A stretch of DNA of 64,000 bases. Origin: Cellvibrio japonicus Ueda107 (GTDB taxonomy: Bacteria > Pseudomonadota > Gammaproteobacteria > Pseudomonadales > Cellvibrionaceae). Of this stretch, positions 17,898 through 27,270 are shown piece by piece. The notes beneath the pieces are model-generated. The model worked only from the letters and a program-made list of their open reading frames with translations, was not told the DNA's origin and searched no databases. The stretch spans positions 2,426,501 to 2,490,500 of the forward strand of contig NC_010995.1 in assembly GCF_000019225.1 (NCBI RefSeq), written 5' to 3'. Both the position numbers and the translations under genes were made by a program. The number at the start of each line of letters is the position of its first letter. Positions within the stretch are counted from its first letter, which is position 1.

Positions 17898-19310
17898 TCA
17901 GGATCTGCCGTAGCTGTCCTCGAAGCGGATAACATCATCCTGTTCAAGGTAGGGACCGGATTGCACTTCGACGATTTCCAGGGGAATTTTTCCGGGGTTA
18001 CTCAGGCGATGCTGAACCCCTACGGGGATGTAGGTAGACTCATTTTCCGACAGCAACATGGTGTCCTCACCGCGCTGTACCAGGGCAGTTCCCTTGACGA
18101 CAATCCAATGCTCTGCCCGATGGTGGTGAAGCTGCAACGACAAACTGCCGCCCGGTTTAACACGAATACGGTTTACCTGGTAGCGCTCGCCATTATCCAC
18201 TACATCATAACAACCCCAGGGGCGATAGATTTCCCGGTGCTGGAGATGCTCAGTACGCTTTAGCTTTTCTATTTTTCCAATTAGCGACTTGACCTGCTGA
18301 GCCTGGGACTTGTGAGCCACCATCACTGCATCCGGTGTGTTGATAATCATCAAATTATCAACACCCAATGTCGCTACCAATTTATCCTGGGAAAAAACCA
18401 GGGTATTGGTCGACCCCACATCCAGGCTGTCGCCAATAAAACTATTGCCCGCAGAGTCTTTATCGGATAGCTCCCAATAGGATTTCCAATCTCCCACATC
18501 ACTCCAGCCGGCATCCAAAGGGACACAGACGACATTAGCGCTCTTTTCCATGAGCGCATAATCAATGGATATATTGGGTGCAGCGGCAAAAGACTCCCGA
18601 TCCACACGGATAAAGTCCAGATCGCGTGTCGCCCAGGTTTTAGCTTGCTCCGCAGTTACCACCACATCCGGTGTCTGCACCGCCAGTTCTTGTAAAAAGA
18701 TGTCCGCCTGAAACACAAACATCCCGCTATTCCAGAAATAACATCCCGCTGCCAGATAAGATTGCGCGGTGATGAAATCAGGTTTTTCAACAAATTGCTG
18801 AACCGGCAAATAATCTCCCTGACCATTGTGGGCTTGGGTTTTTATATAGCCATAGCCTGTTTCCGGATGGGTTGGCGTTACCCCAAAGGTAACAAGATGC
18901 CCTGCCCTTGATGCCCGGACCGCAACATCAACCGCCGTCTGGAATGCGGCCACATCACGAATCATATGATCCGCTGACAACACCAATAATGTTGGAGATT
19001 GCTCAACCTCCTGGGCATACATAGCCGCCAGGGCCAATGCAGGTGCGGTGTTTCGCCCCACAGGCTCCAGGATGATCTTGGCATCGGCAATCCCAAGCTC
19101 CTGCATCTGCTCAGCCACCATAAAACGGTGCTCCTGATTGCAGACAACGATCGGGGACAATAACTCGGGTAATCCGCTCAGGCGCAGTATCGTTTGTTGC
19201 AACATCGTGTAATTACCAAACAGCTTTAACAGCTGCTTGGGATAATGCTGACGCGACAATGGCCACAAACGCGTACCGGAACCGCCCGCAAGAATTACCG
19301 GAATAATCAT
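17898..19310 (-). CDS. manC: Mannose-1-phosphate guanylyltransferase / mannose-6-phosphate isomerase
   Basis: A bifunctional type II enzyme making GDP-mannose from mannose 1-phosphate and GTP, with an isomerase domain for fructose 6-phosphate. 470 residues. The nucleotidyltransferase signature is VILAGGSGTRLWPLSRQHYPKQ at the N-terminus, with FVEKPD as the sugar-binding motif. The C-terminal cupin isomerase is YRPWGCYD...GGSLSLQLHHHRAEHWIVV...YIPVGVQHRLSNPG. It pairs with manB two genes upstream, so GDP-mannose for exopolysaccharide or LPS is the likely product. Also called algA/cpsB/xanB in relatives. Confidence 0.95.
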   Translation of the reverse strand: MIIPVILAGGSGTRLWPLSRQHYPKQLLKLFGNYTMLQQTILRLSGLPELLSPIVVCNQEHRFMVAEQMQELGIADAKIILEPVGRNTAPALALAAMYAQEVEQSPTLLVLSADHMIRDVAAFQTAVDVAVRASRAGHLVTFGVTPTHPETGYGYIKTQAHNGQGDYLPVQQFVEKPDFITAQSYLAAGCYFWNSGMFVFQADIFLQELAVQTPDVVVTAEQAKTWATRDLDFIRVDRESFAAAPNISIDYALMEKSANVVCVPLDAGWSDVGDWKSYWELSDKDSAGNSFIGDSLDVGSTNTLVFSQDKLVATLGVDNLMIINTPDAVMVAHKSQAQQVKSLIGKIEKLKRTEHLQHREIYRPWGCYDVVDNGERYQVNRIRVKPGGSLSLQLHHHRAEHWIVVKGTALVQRGEDTMLLSENESTYIPVGVQHRLSNPGKIPLEIVEVQSGPYLEQDDVIRFEDSYGRS

Positions 19311-19348
19311 CCCAACATCTCCTTAGCCCATGAATACATTTTCAATAC

Positions 19349-20236
19349 CTAGCGAGATTCCTGCAAAAATGCTGAAAAAGCAGGCCCCACATCGGGATGG
19401 CGAGCGCCATAGGTTACTATGGCTTTCAGGTATCCCAGCTTGGAGCCGCAATCATGACTGCGACCAACCAGTTGATAGGCTTCAATAGTTTCAAGTTGTA
19501 TCAGCGCATCCAGGGCATCGGTCAGCTGAATTTCCCCGCCTGCGCCCGGCAGGGTTTTGGCCAATAAATCCCAGGTGGTTTTTGATAGTACATAACGCCC
19601 CACAATCGCCATATTGGATGGTGCTTCATCGATCGGTGGCTTCTCGACCATGGCCTTAACAGGCGCTGTTTTACCGGCGGGAATAGTGACTCCGGAGCAA
19701 TCAACAACACCGTATTTATCCACCTGGTCATGGGGGACCTCTTCAACCAGGGTTTGGCTGTGACCCGTTTCATTAAAACGCGCCACCATACCGGCCAGAT
19801 TGTGCTGTTTGAGATTAGCCTCGGCATTATCAATCAACACATCGGGCAGCAGTACGGCAAACGGTTCATCACCTACAACCGGACGTGCGCAAAGAATTGC
19901 ATGCCCCAAACCTTTTGCTTCCGCTTGACGCACCGAAATCACGGTTAACCCAGGTGGAGTGATTGAGCGCACCTCCGCCAGCAGCGAGCGCTTCAAACGC
20001 GCTTCAAGCTGGGCTTCCAACTCGAAGCTGGTATCAAAATGGTTTTCAATAGCATTTTTACTGGCATGCGTTACCAGCACGATCTCCTTAATACCTGCTG
20101 CGGCTGCTTCTTCAATAACATATTGAATCAGCGGCTTATCAACTACCGGCAACATTTCTTTGGGAATTGCCTTGGTAGCGGGTAACATGCGCGTACCCAA
20201 ACCAGCAACAGGAATCACCGCTTTTTTTATTGACAT
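19349..20236 (-). CDS. galU: UTP-glucose-1-phosphate uridylyltransferase
   Basis: Makes UDP-glucose, the donor for surface polysaccharide and precursor of UDP-galactose and UDP-glucuronate. 295 residues. Signature motifs are AVIPVAGLGTRMLPATKAIPKEMLPVVDKP (split across residues 5-33) and the C-terminal catalytic region AMVEKPP. ATG 20236 has AAGGAA just upstream; an upstream in-frame codon at 20278 would add 14 residues unlike the family. It lies between manB and manC with short gaps, so the three genes are probably one transcript. Confidence 0.96.
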   Translation of the reverse strand: MSIKKAVIPVAGLGTRMLPATKAIPKEMLPVVDKPLIQYVIEEAAAAGIKEIVLVTHASKNAIENHFDTSFELEAQLEARLKRSLLAEVRSITPPGLTVISVRQAEAKGLGHAILCARPVVGDEPFAVLLPDVLIDNAEANLKQHNLAGMVARFNETGHSQTLVEEVPHDQVDKYGVVDCSGVTIPAGKTAPVKAMVEKPPIDEAPSNMAIVGRYVLSKTTWDLLAKTLPGAGGEIQLTDALDALIQLETIEAYQLVGRSHDCGSKLGYLKAIVTYGARHPDVGPAFSAFLQESR

Positions 20237-20296
20237 AAAGAATTCCTTGATAAATAAAATTGAACACTGGCAACACACACTTTACCGCATTGGCGA

Positions 20297-21646
20297 TTAA
20301 TGTCTTAACATGGCAAGCACTTCGGCAGTCTTTTGGTTAACCAACTCAAGATTACCGCGAGACTCTACATTCAGACGAACCACTGGCTCGGTATTGGACA
20401 TGCGCAAATTAAATCGCCATTCCGCAAACTCCAAACTGATACCGTCTGTTTTATCCACCACCAAGGCATCAGCCACATAATGATCAAGCACTTTCTGAAT
20501 AGCGGCTTTTGGATCTGTCACATGGCTATTGATTTCACCTGGGGATGGAAACTTGGCGATACGATCCTGTAACAGGAACGACAGTGTCCGGTTTTTACGG
20601 CACAGCAACTCTGCCACTAACAACCAGGGAATCATTCCACTATCACAGTAAAAGAAGTCGCGAAAATAATGGTGTGCACTCATCTCACCGCCATAAACCG
20701 CATCTTCCTCACGCATACGCTCTTTTATAAAGGCATGACCAGTTTTTGATTGTACTGCGATACCGCCTGCAGCGGTAACAACATCCTGCGTATTCCAGGT
20801 CAGGCGTGGGTCATGAATAATCTTGGCACCGGGATTTTTCAACAGGAAGGACTCTGCTAACAAACCCACAATGTAGTAACCCTCAGTGAACTCACCGCGC
20901 TCATCAAACAGGAAGCAGCGGTCAAAATCACCATCCCAGGCAATTCCCATATCAGCCTTGTGTGCAATAACGGCTTCACTGGTTGACGCACGATTCTCAA
21001 CCAGCAAGGGATTGGGAATACCATTAGGGAAAGTACCATTAGGTTCATGGTGAATCTTGATAAATTCAAAAGGCAGGAATTTTTCAATAGCATCAATAAC
21101 GTGGCCTGCCGCGCCATTACCGGCATTGACAACCAGCTTGAGCGGTCGGAGGTTGGCAACATCAACATAGCCCAACAAATGCTGCACATAGGCATCCAGG
21201 GTAGACTGTTGTTGATAATAACCGCGCTCGGTTGTCGCGGGGCCAAATTGATTTTCTTCCGCCAGGTACTTGATTTCATTCAAGCCGGAGTCGCCGCTAA
21301 TCGGCTGGGAACCAGCGCGCACCAGCTTCATACCGTTGTAATCAATCGGGTTATGGCTTGCTGTTACTTCAATACCCCCATCTGCCTTTAAATGGCTGGT
21401 CGCAAAATAAATTTCTTCAGTGCCGGCCATGCCTATATCAACAACATTAACGCCTTCATCACGTAAACCATCACTTAATGCAGACTTGAGTGATGCAGAC
21501 GTTAAACGCACATCACCGCCGACAACAACATTGCGAGGCTGTAAAAAACGCGCATAAGCGCGTCCGATCCGATAGGCGATATCCTCATTCAGCTCAGTAC
21601 CCAGCTTGCCGCGAATATCATAGGCTTTGAAACAGGTCAGACTCAT
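20297..21646 (-). CDS. manB: Phosphomannomutase / phosphoglucomutase
   Basis: Interconverts mannose 6-phosphate and mannose 1-phosphate (often also the glucose pair), feeding ManC. 449 residues in four alpha-D-phosphohexomutase domains. The active-site serine is in VTASHNPIDYNG, the magnesium loop is DGDFDRCF, the sugar loop is GGEMSAHHYF, and the phosphate loop is RMSNTEPVVRLNVES. The length and motif set fit the CpsG/ManB group better than AlgC. It is the first gene of the manB-galU-manC set. Confidence 0.95.
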   Translation of the reverse strand: MSLTCFKAYDIRGKLGTELNEDIAYRIGRAYARFLQPRNVVVGGDVRLTSASLKSALSDGLRDEGVNVVDIGMAGTEEIYFATSHLKADGGIEVTASHNPIDYNGMKLVRAGSQPISGDSGLNEIKYLAEENQFGPATTERGYYQQQSTLDAYVQHLLGYVDVANLRPLKLVVNAGNGAAGHVIDAIEKFLPFEFIKIHHEPNGTFPNGIPNPLLVENRASTSEAVIAHKADMGIAWDGDFDRCFLFDERGEFTEGYYIVGLLAESFLLKNPGAKIIHDPRLTWNTQDVVTAAGGIAVQSKTGHAFIKERMREEDAVYGGEMSAHHYFRDFFYCDSGMIPWLLVAELLCRKNRTLSFLLQDRIAKFPSPGEINSHVTDPKAAIQKVLDHYVADALVVDKTDGISLEFAEWRFNLRMSNTEPVVRLNVESRGNLELVNQKTAEVLAMLRH

Positions 21647-21848
21647 ATCAGGTTCCGTTCTACATCGATGTTAGTGGAAGCGCCTGGAGTGGCGCGTCTA
21701 TGCGCTGATCCGATGTCGGTTTTTGGGTGCGGGCATTATTATTCAGGCAGGGGCACATCAAGCCACCAGGATATCGCTGCTAAATTAATGCCAATTATTC
21801 GCCGCCCGCCAGGCTATAGCAGTATTTTTACTATTTAGTGTCAATTGG

Positions 21849-22514
21849 TCAACGCCGGACAATATCCAGCATGGCTGCAAAAACCTCATCGATTGTCATA
21901 CGGGTACTATCGATAACCACAGCGTCTATGGCTGGTTTTAACGGAGAAACACTGCGATTGATATCCCGCTCATCACGGGCCTGGATATCGCGGATCACTT
22001 CATCACGGTTAACGAAAATACCCTTGGCAGAGAGCTGTTTACAGCGGCGATCCGCTCTCGCCTCAGCGCTGGCAGTCAGGAAAATCTTATGCTCAGCGTC
22101 GGGAAAAACCGTGGTTCCCATATCGCGCCCATCAGCCACCAGGCCAGGTATTTGGGCAAACCCGCGCTGGCGTGCCAGAAGTGCATCCCTAACCGCAGGA
22201 TAGGCAGCCACTTTGGATGCTGCCATGCCAACGTCTTCCGTTCTAATCGCATCGCTAACGTGATTACCATCAAGAAAAATGCGGGTAGATTGACCATCTG
22301 TTTCAAAACGCACATCCAATGCTGCTGCGATGCGGGCAAGGCCGCTCTCATCATCAAGTTCCTGTTTTTTATTGAGCGCCGCCAATGCAACCAACCGATA
22401 AAGAGCACCACTATCGAGCAAGTGGTACCCTAATCGACTAGCCAGCATTTGGCTAAGCGTCCCCTTTCCTGAGCCACTGGGGCCATCAATCGCAATAACC
22501 GGTGCCACTACCAT
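21849..22514 (-). CDS. cmk: Cytidylate kinase
   Basis: Phosphorylates CMP and dCMP with ATP in pyrimidine salvage. 221 residues with the P-loop GPSGSGKGT at residues 10-18, the CMP-binding LLDSGALYR, VADGRDMGTTVFPDA and the lid ERDINRSVSPLKPA. ATG 22514 is the first start before the P-loop strand. It sits after pyrF. In most relatives it is directly followed by rpsA, whereas here manB-galU-manC intervene. Confidence 0.96.
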   Translation of the reverse strand: MVVAPVIAIDGPSGSGKGTLSQMLASRLGYHLLDSGALYRLVALAALNKKQELDDESGLARIAAALDVRFETDGQSTRIFLDGNHVSDAIRTEDVGMAASKVAAYPAVRDALLARQRGFAQIPGLVADGRDMGTTVFPDAEHKIFLTASAEARADRRCKQLSAKGIFVNRDEVIRDIQARDERDINRSVSPLKPAIDAVVIDSTRMTIDEVFAAMLDIVRR

Positions 22515-22558
22515 AAAAACCTTTAACCCTGTTAATTACGCTGAAAACTTGAGCCAGA

Positions 22559-23269
22559 TCACACCAGATGAGCGACTGATTGCAAAATTGACTGGCAGCT
22601 TGCCATGGGATCACCTGCCTGGGTAATGGGGCGGCCAATAACCAAATAGCTACTGCCCGCCGTCAATGCCTCTGTAGGTGTCAAGGTGCGACGCTGGTCA
22701 TCCGGCGGGGAATCAGGCAGGCGAATACCCGGAGTCACCAGGCAAAATTCTGTGCCGTAGAGTTGACGCATCAAGGCGGCCTCACGTGCAGAACAGACGA
22801 TTCCATCAAGACCTGAAGCTTTGGTCAAATCTGCCAATAGCCTGACCTGCTCTTCTACAGAATGCGATATACCAACCCCGGCCAAGTCATTACTTTCCAT
22901 ACTGGTCAGTACCGTTACCCCGATTAGTAAGGGGCGCTTACCAGGGCAGCCTTCAAGAATTTCGCGCGCTGCCATCATCATTCGCTGCCCGCCGGAGGCA
23001 TGGACATTGACCATCCAGACCCCCAACTCAGCAGCAGCCTTGACCGCCTTGGCTGTCGTATTGGGTATATCGTGAAATTTAAGATCCAGAAAAACCTCAA
23101 AACCAAGGCCCATTAAAGACTCAACAACCGCTGGACCACAGGCAGTAAAAAGCTCCTTGCCCACTTTAAGGCGACAATCACGGGGAGATAAGCGTTGCGC
23201 CATCGCCAGGCAATCCTGACGGTTATCGTAATCCATAGCCACAATAATGCGTGAAGCAGCAACCTGCAT
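22559..23269 (-). CDS. pyrF: Orotidine 5'-phosphate decarboxylase
   Basis: Final step of de novo UMP synthesis. 236 residues from ATG 23269, preceded by AGGTGG at 8 nt; an upstream GTG at 23281 is less likely. The catalytic signature is DLKFHDIPNTTAKA, with the orotate-ring strand IIVAMDY at the N-terminus and the phosphate-binding GRPITQAGDP near the end. It lies 44 nt upstream of cmk on the same strand. Confidence 0.96.
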   Translation of the reverse strand: MQVAASRIIVAMDYDNRQDCLAMAQRLSPRDCRLKVGKELFTACGPAVVESLMGLGFEVFLDLKFHDIPNTTAKAVKAAAELGVWMVNVHASGGQRMMMAAREILEGCPGKRPLLIGVTVLTSMESNDLAGVGISHSVEEQVRLLADLTKASGLDGIVCSAREAALMRQLYGTEFCLVTPGIRLPDSPPDDQRRTLTPTEALTAGSSYLVIGRPITQAGDPMASCQSILQSVAHLV

Positions 23270-23286
23270 AGGAGTTCCCACCTGGA

Positions 23287-23317
23287 TAAAAAAAGGCCCG
23301 GGGGTTACCCGGGCCTT
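23287..23317 (-). terminator. Terminator after the comEA-like gene
   Basis: Stem GGCCCGGG / CCCGGGCC with a 5-nt loop, followed on the minus strand by T7. Confidence 0.9.
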
Positions 23318-23362
23318 CTATTAAAGCAAAAATCGCTTGGCGACGCATCTATCTTTATCAGA

Positions 23363-23671
23363 TTAAATGCTGAGCTTAGCGCGGTTTGCTTCAAAGGTGG
23401 CTTCACCAATCCCTTTAACATCCATCAGCTGTTCAATGGTTTTGAACTTACCATTGGCATTGCGCCAGGCGATGATGGCTTCTGCCTTTTTGGTCCCAAT
23501 ACCTTTCAACTGTGTCAGGGTCGCCACATCCGCTGTATTAATATTAATCAGCGAATGGGCTTGTTCTGCAACAGGTTTATTGGCTGGAATTTGAGTGTCT
23601 GACGCAATTGCAATTGACTGGACACCAAGGAAAAAAACAACAGAAGAGATGAGGGAAAGAAAAGTTTTCAT
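23363..23671 (-). CDS. ComEA-like helix-hairpin-helix DNA-binding protein
   Basis: 102 residues with an N-terminal signal peptide (MKTFLSLISSVVFFLGVQSIAIA) and one tandem helix-hairpin-helix module. The signature is ININTADVATLTQLKGIGTKKAEAII then LMDVKGIGEATFE, the two halves being GIG hairpins. Exported proteins of this kind bind DNA in the periplasm during uptake (ComEA) or are of unknown role in Pseudomonas-type genomes. No comEC or pilus gene is nearby, so competence is only a possibility. It is flanked by terminators and is likely a single-gene unit. Confidence 0.85.
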   Translation of the reverse strand: MKTFLSLISSVVFFLGVQSIAIASDTQIPANKPVAEQAHSLININTADVATLTQLKGIGTKKAEAIIAWRNANGKFKTIEQLMDVKGIGEATFEANRAKLSI

Positions 23672-23832
23672 ATAAAGTTCCTTTTACATATGTGTACATA
23701 TTGTGATTAATTAAACGCACAGTCATCCAACTGCACGAACGGCATCATAGTCTCCTTAACTACGATGAAATAGCCGATATTAACGTTATTTTTTGTAGGA
23801 AAAGTCTCACACCAACTTATATTCAGTACAAC

Positions 23833-23859
23833 AAAAAGCCCCGCATTACGGGGCTTTTT
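23833..23859. terminator. Bidirectional-looking terminator after cysN
   Basis: Stem GCCCCG / CGGGGC with a CATTA loop and flanking A5 and T5. It lies 17 nt after the cysN stop. Confidence 0.85.
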
Positions 23860-23876
23860 GGCAAAAACAACTTAAA

Positions 23877-25295
23877 TTATTTGAGCAACTTACGTAAGTC
23901 CGCCGCGCCCCAATGAGGGAAATGCTTGCGAACCAGCGCATTTAACTCCAGCTCAAACTCACTGTAGTTAACCGGGGTCGTCTGCTCCGCCTGCAATTGT
24001 TCAACTACCATGCCAGCACCAACCGTGATATTGGTTAAACGGTCAACAACGATAAAGGCACCGGTAGCACGATTCTGCTGGTACTTGTCCGCGACAACAG
24101 ACTGAGTCAACAGCACATCCACCAGGGCTATGTCATTAAGCTGCAAATGTGTAACCTGTGAGTGTTCCTGTGTATTAACATCAACACGGTAACCAATGGA
24201 CTCTATCTGGCCACTCACCAACTTACTGGCGAACTTAAACAGATATTCACTCCCTGGCTGCATGAATTTTTCTGTCATCCACACCAGGTGGGCACGCACA
24301 TGATTTGACTGCGGAACCTGGTCGCGGGCCAATACCAACATGTCGCCTCGACTGATGTCCACTTCGTCGGTTAGCGTTAGCGTGACTGCCTGACCGGTAA
24401 ATGCCTCATCAAGATTAGCGTCATAGGTAACAATGGATTTCACATGACTGGTTTTCCCTGATGGCAAGACGCGTACTTCATCACCCACTTTCACAACCCC
24501 TGAGGCCACGTTGCCACAAAAGCCTCTGAAATCGAGATTGGGACGATTGACATACTGTACCGGAAAACGAAAATCCGTGTAGTTCTTGTCACCGGCAATT
24601 GGAACAGTTTCCAGGATTTCCATCAGTGTCTGCCCCTTGTACCAGGCAGACTTCTCCGAGCGATTTACAACGTTATCACCATCCAGTGCAGAGATAGGCA
24701 CAAACATCACATCCTTCATTCCCAGCTTGGCTGCAAATGCCAGGTAATCAGCCTTGATGTTTTCAAACACGGATTCATTGAAATCCAGCAAATCCATTTT
24801 GTTAATAGCGACCACGATGTGCTTGATGCCTAACAGTGATGCGATATAACTATGGCGGCGGGTTTGCGTCATGACACCATGGCGCGCATCAATCAGGATA
24901 ATCGCCAGATCACAGGTAGATGCACCGGTGGCCATATTGCGCGTGTACTGCTCATGCCCGGGAGTATCGGCAATAATGAATTTCCGCTTGGAGGTTGAGA
25001 AATAACGGTAAGCCACATCGATGGTAATGCCCTGCTCCCGCTCTGCTTGCAAGCCATCGACCAACAGGGCAAGGTCAATTTTCTCGCCTGTTGTACCGTG
25101 CTTGGAACTGTCAGCGCGAACAGCTTCGAGCTGATCTTCGTAGATCATTTTTGAATCGTGCAGTAAACGGCCTATCAGCGTACTCTTACCATCATCAACG
25201 CTGCCGCAAGTCAGGAAGCGCAGCAGCTCTTTTTTCTCGTGTTGCGCCAGATACGCATTAATGTCCTGGGCAATTAATTCGGATTGGTGACTCAT
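23877..25295 (-). CDS. cysN: Sulfate adenylyltransferase subunit 1 (GTPase)
   Basis: The regulatory GTPase of ATP sulfurylase, coupling GTP hydrolysis to APS formation by CysD in sulfate assimilation. 472 residues, matching E. coli CysN (475). G motifs are GSVDDGKSTLIGR, DTPGHEQYTRN and NKMD. The beta-barrel and EF-Tu-like C-terminal domain follow. No APS kinase domain is fused, unlike CysNC of Pseudomonas, so CysC must be encoded elsewhere. It follows cysD by 45 nt, clearly one operon. Confidence 0.97.
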   Translation of the reverse strand: MSHQSELIAQDINAYLAQHEKKELLRFLTCGSVDDGKSTLIGRLLHDSKMIYEDQLEAVRADSSKHGTTGEKIDLALLVDGLQAEREQGITIDVAYRYFSTSKRKFIIADTPGHEQYTRNMATGASTCDLAIILIDARHGVMTQTRRHSYIASLLGIKHIVVAINKMDLLDFNESVFENIKADYLAFAAKLGMKDVMFVPISALDGDNVVNRSEKSAWYKGQTLMEILETVPIAGDKNYTDFRFPVQYVNRPNLDFRGFCGNVASGVVKVGDEVRVLPSGKTSHVKSIVTYDANLDEAFTGQAVTLTLTDEVDISRGDMLVLARDQVPQSNHVRAHLVWMTEKFMQPGSEYLFKFASKLVSGQIESIGYRVDVNTQEHSQVTHLQLNDIALVDVLLTQSVVADKYQQNRATGAFIVVDRLTNITVGAGMVVEQLQAEQTTPVNYSEFELELNALVRKHFPHWGAADLRKLLK

Positions 25296-25340
25296 AACGT
25301 GCTCTTGGCAATCGGTAATGTGATATTTAACAGTCGGTGA

Positions 25341-26249
25341 TTAGAAATAGCCTTCCTGCTTTTTCTTTTCCATGGAGCCGGCGCTGTCATGGTCAATCAC
25401 CCTGCCCTGGCGCTCCGATGTCGTTGTCAACAACATCTCTTGAATAATATCCGGCAAGGTTGCGGCTTCGGATTCCACTGCCCCCGTTAATGGATAACAT
25501 CCCAATGTGCGGAAGCGCACCATTTTTTCCTCGATCTTCTCATCGGGGCCAATTGGCATGCGATCGTCATCGACCATGATGAGTACACCGTCGCGCTCAA
25601 CCACCGGGCGTTTGGCGGCAAAATACAAGGGAACAATGGGAATACTTTCCAGATGGATATATTGCCAAATATCCAGCTCAGTCCAGTTTGACAAAGGGAA
25701 TACACGGATACTTTCACCTTTATCAACACGGCCGTTGTAGATATTCCATAATTCGGGGCGCTGGTTTTTCGGATCCCAGCGATGGTTCCTGTCGCGGAAG
25801 GAATAGACCCGCTCTTTGGCACGCGACTTTTCTTCATCGCGACGAGCACCACCAAAGGCGGCATCAAAACCGTATTTATTCAACGCCTGCTTGAGTGCCT
25901 GGGTTTTCATCACATCGGTATGCTTGGCACTGCCATGGGTAAATGGACCAATGCCCATATCCACACCGTCCTGATTAATATGCACAATCAGATCCCAACC
26001 CAATTCTTTAACCCGGTGATCGCGAAACTCAATCATTTCCCGGAATTTCCAGGTGGTATCCACATGCAACAATGGAAACGGTGGTTTACCGGGATAAAAA
26101 GCCTTCATGGTGAGATGCATCATCACCGCAGAATCCTTACCAATCGAATAAAGCATGACCGGATTATCAAACTCAGCGGCCACTTCACGGATGATATGGA
26201 TACTCTCAGCTTCAAGTTGCTTGAGATGAGTCAAGTTATAATTTGACAT
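25341..26249 (-). CDS. cysD: Sulfate adenylyltransferase subunit 2
   Basis: The catalytic ATP sulfurylase subunit: sulfate plus ATP gives APS. 302 residues of PAPS-reductase-like fold, with the PP-loop SIGKDSAVMMHL and the motifs HVDTTWKFREM and GGARRDEEKSRAKER. The C-terminus is rich in Lys/Gly (SMEKKKQEGYF), as in CysD. It is the first gene of cysDN. Confidence 0.97.
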   Translation of the reverse strand: MSNYNLTHLKQLEAESIHIIREVAAEFDNPVMLYSIGKDSAVMMHLTMKAFYPGKPPFPLLHVDTTWKFREMIEFRDHRVKELGWDLIVHINQDGVDMGIGPFTHGSAKHTDVMKTQALKQALNKYGFDAAFGGARRDEEKSRAKERVYSFRDRNHRWDPKNQRPELWNIYNGRVDKGESIRVFPLSNWTELDIWQYIHLESIPIVPLYFAAKRPVVERDGVLIMVDDDRMPIGPDEKIEEKMVRFRTLGCYPLTGAVESEAATLPDIIQEMLLTTTSERQGRVIDHDSAGSMEKKKQEGYF

Positions 26250-26355
26250 TCAATAGCTACCAGACGAAACGTTGCCCACAGGCAACAGAGTTAACAACAG
26301 TGGCCCCCAAATACAGGCTCGCCACTGTCAATCAAAGTACAACCAAATACCGCCC

Positions 26356-27270
26356 CTAATTCAGGCGTTTGTGCACTGCACGCTGGGCCAGCATTTGGGT
26401 AAAATCATCGCGCGCTTCCTTGGCACGACTAAAAACACGCAGCAATTGTTCACTGTCTTCATGCTCAATGCTAGCGCGCAGGCGCGATAGATTATCGATA
26501 AACAAATCCATCGACGCCAGGATGGCAGCCTTGTTCGCACGCATAATGTCATGCCACATCACCGGGTCACTGGAAGCGATACGGGTAAAATCGCGAAAAC
26601 CGCCAGCGGCATAGCGAAAAATATTAGGGTTGCCAATATCCTGCGCCAGGGTATCCACCAGTGAATAGGCAATCACGTGGGGCAAATGGCTGGTTGCACC
26701 CAATACCTGATCGTGTTCCTCCACTGACATACTCAACACCTCAGCACCTACGGCTTGCCACATGGCGGTAACCTGCTGGAGATGTTCAGGTGAGCTATTT
26801 TCCAGGGGCGTTAGTATCACGCGATGATGCTCATACAAGTTAGGATTCGCTGCTGTAACCCCACTTTTCTCGGAACCGGCGATGGGATGCCCGAGGATAA
26901 ATTGCGCGGGAACTTTACCAAATACAGATTCTGCAGCTTTTTGGACACTGCCTTTTACACTGGCACCATCCGTCAATGTCACGGCGGGATCGATAACCTC
27001 TTGGATTTCTTTGAGTACCGCCGTAACCGCCAAGGTTGGCACGGCAATAAAAATAATATCGCCTTTACCCAATTCACTGGCCACCTCTCGCAGTGAGGTA
27101 TAGGCGCGATCGACAACACCATGGCTGATTGCATCCGCACAGGATTGCGGCGTGCGTGAAATACCGATGACTTCACGGCATGCGCCACGTTGTTTCAGGC
27201 CAGTCGCCAGGCTGCCACCAATAAGGCCTATTCCAACCACGACAAATTTGTTGATCAGCGGCCCGGACAT
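26356..27270 (-). CDS. tyrA: Prephenate dehydrogenase
   Basis: Oxidatively decarboxylates prephenate to 4-hydroxyphenylpyruvate for tyrosine synthesis; some members take arogenate. 304 residues. The NAD(P) Rossmann motif VVVGIGLIGGSLA is at residue 10. The catalytic region is ILGHPIAGSEKSGVTAANPNLYE, and the helical domain has GATSHLPHVIAY and AAGGFRDFTRIASS. It is not fused to a chorismate mutase or AroA. The ATG overlaps the pheA stop by one base (TAATG), so the pair is translationally coupled. Confidence 0.96.
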   Translation of the reverse strand: MSGPLINKFVVVGIGLIGGSLATGLKQRGACREVIGISRTPQSCADAISHGVVDRAYTSLREVASELGKGDIIFIAVPTLAVTAVLKEIQEVIDPAVTLTDGASVKGSVQKAAESVFGKVPAQFILGHPIAGSEKSGVTAANPNLYEHHRVILTPLENSSPEHLQQVTAMWQAVGAEVLSMSVEEHDQVLGATSHLPHVIAYSLVDTLAQDIGNPNIFRYAAGGFRDFTRIASSDPVMWHDIMRANKAAILASMDLFIDNLSRLRASIEHEDSEQLLRVFSRAKEARDDFTQMLAQRAVHKRLN

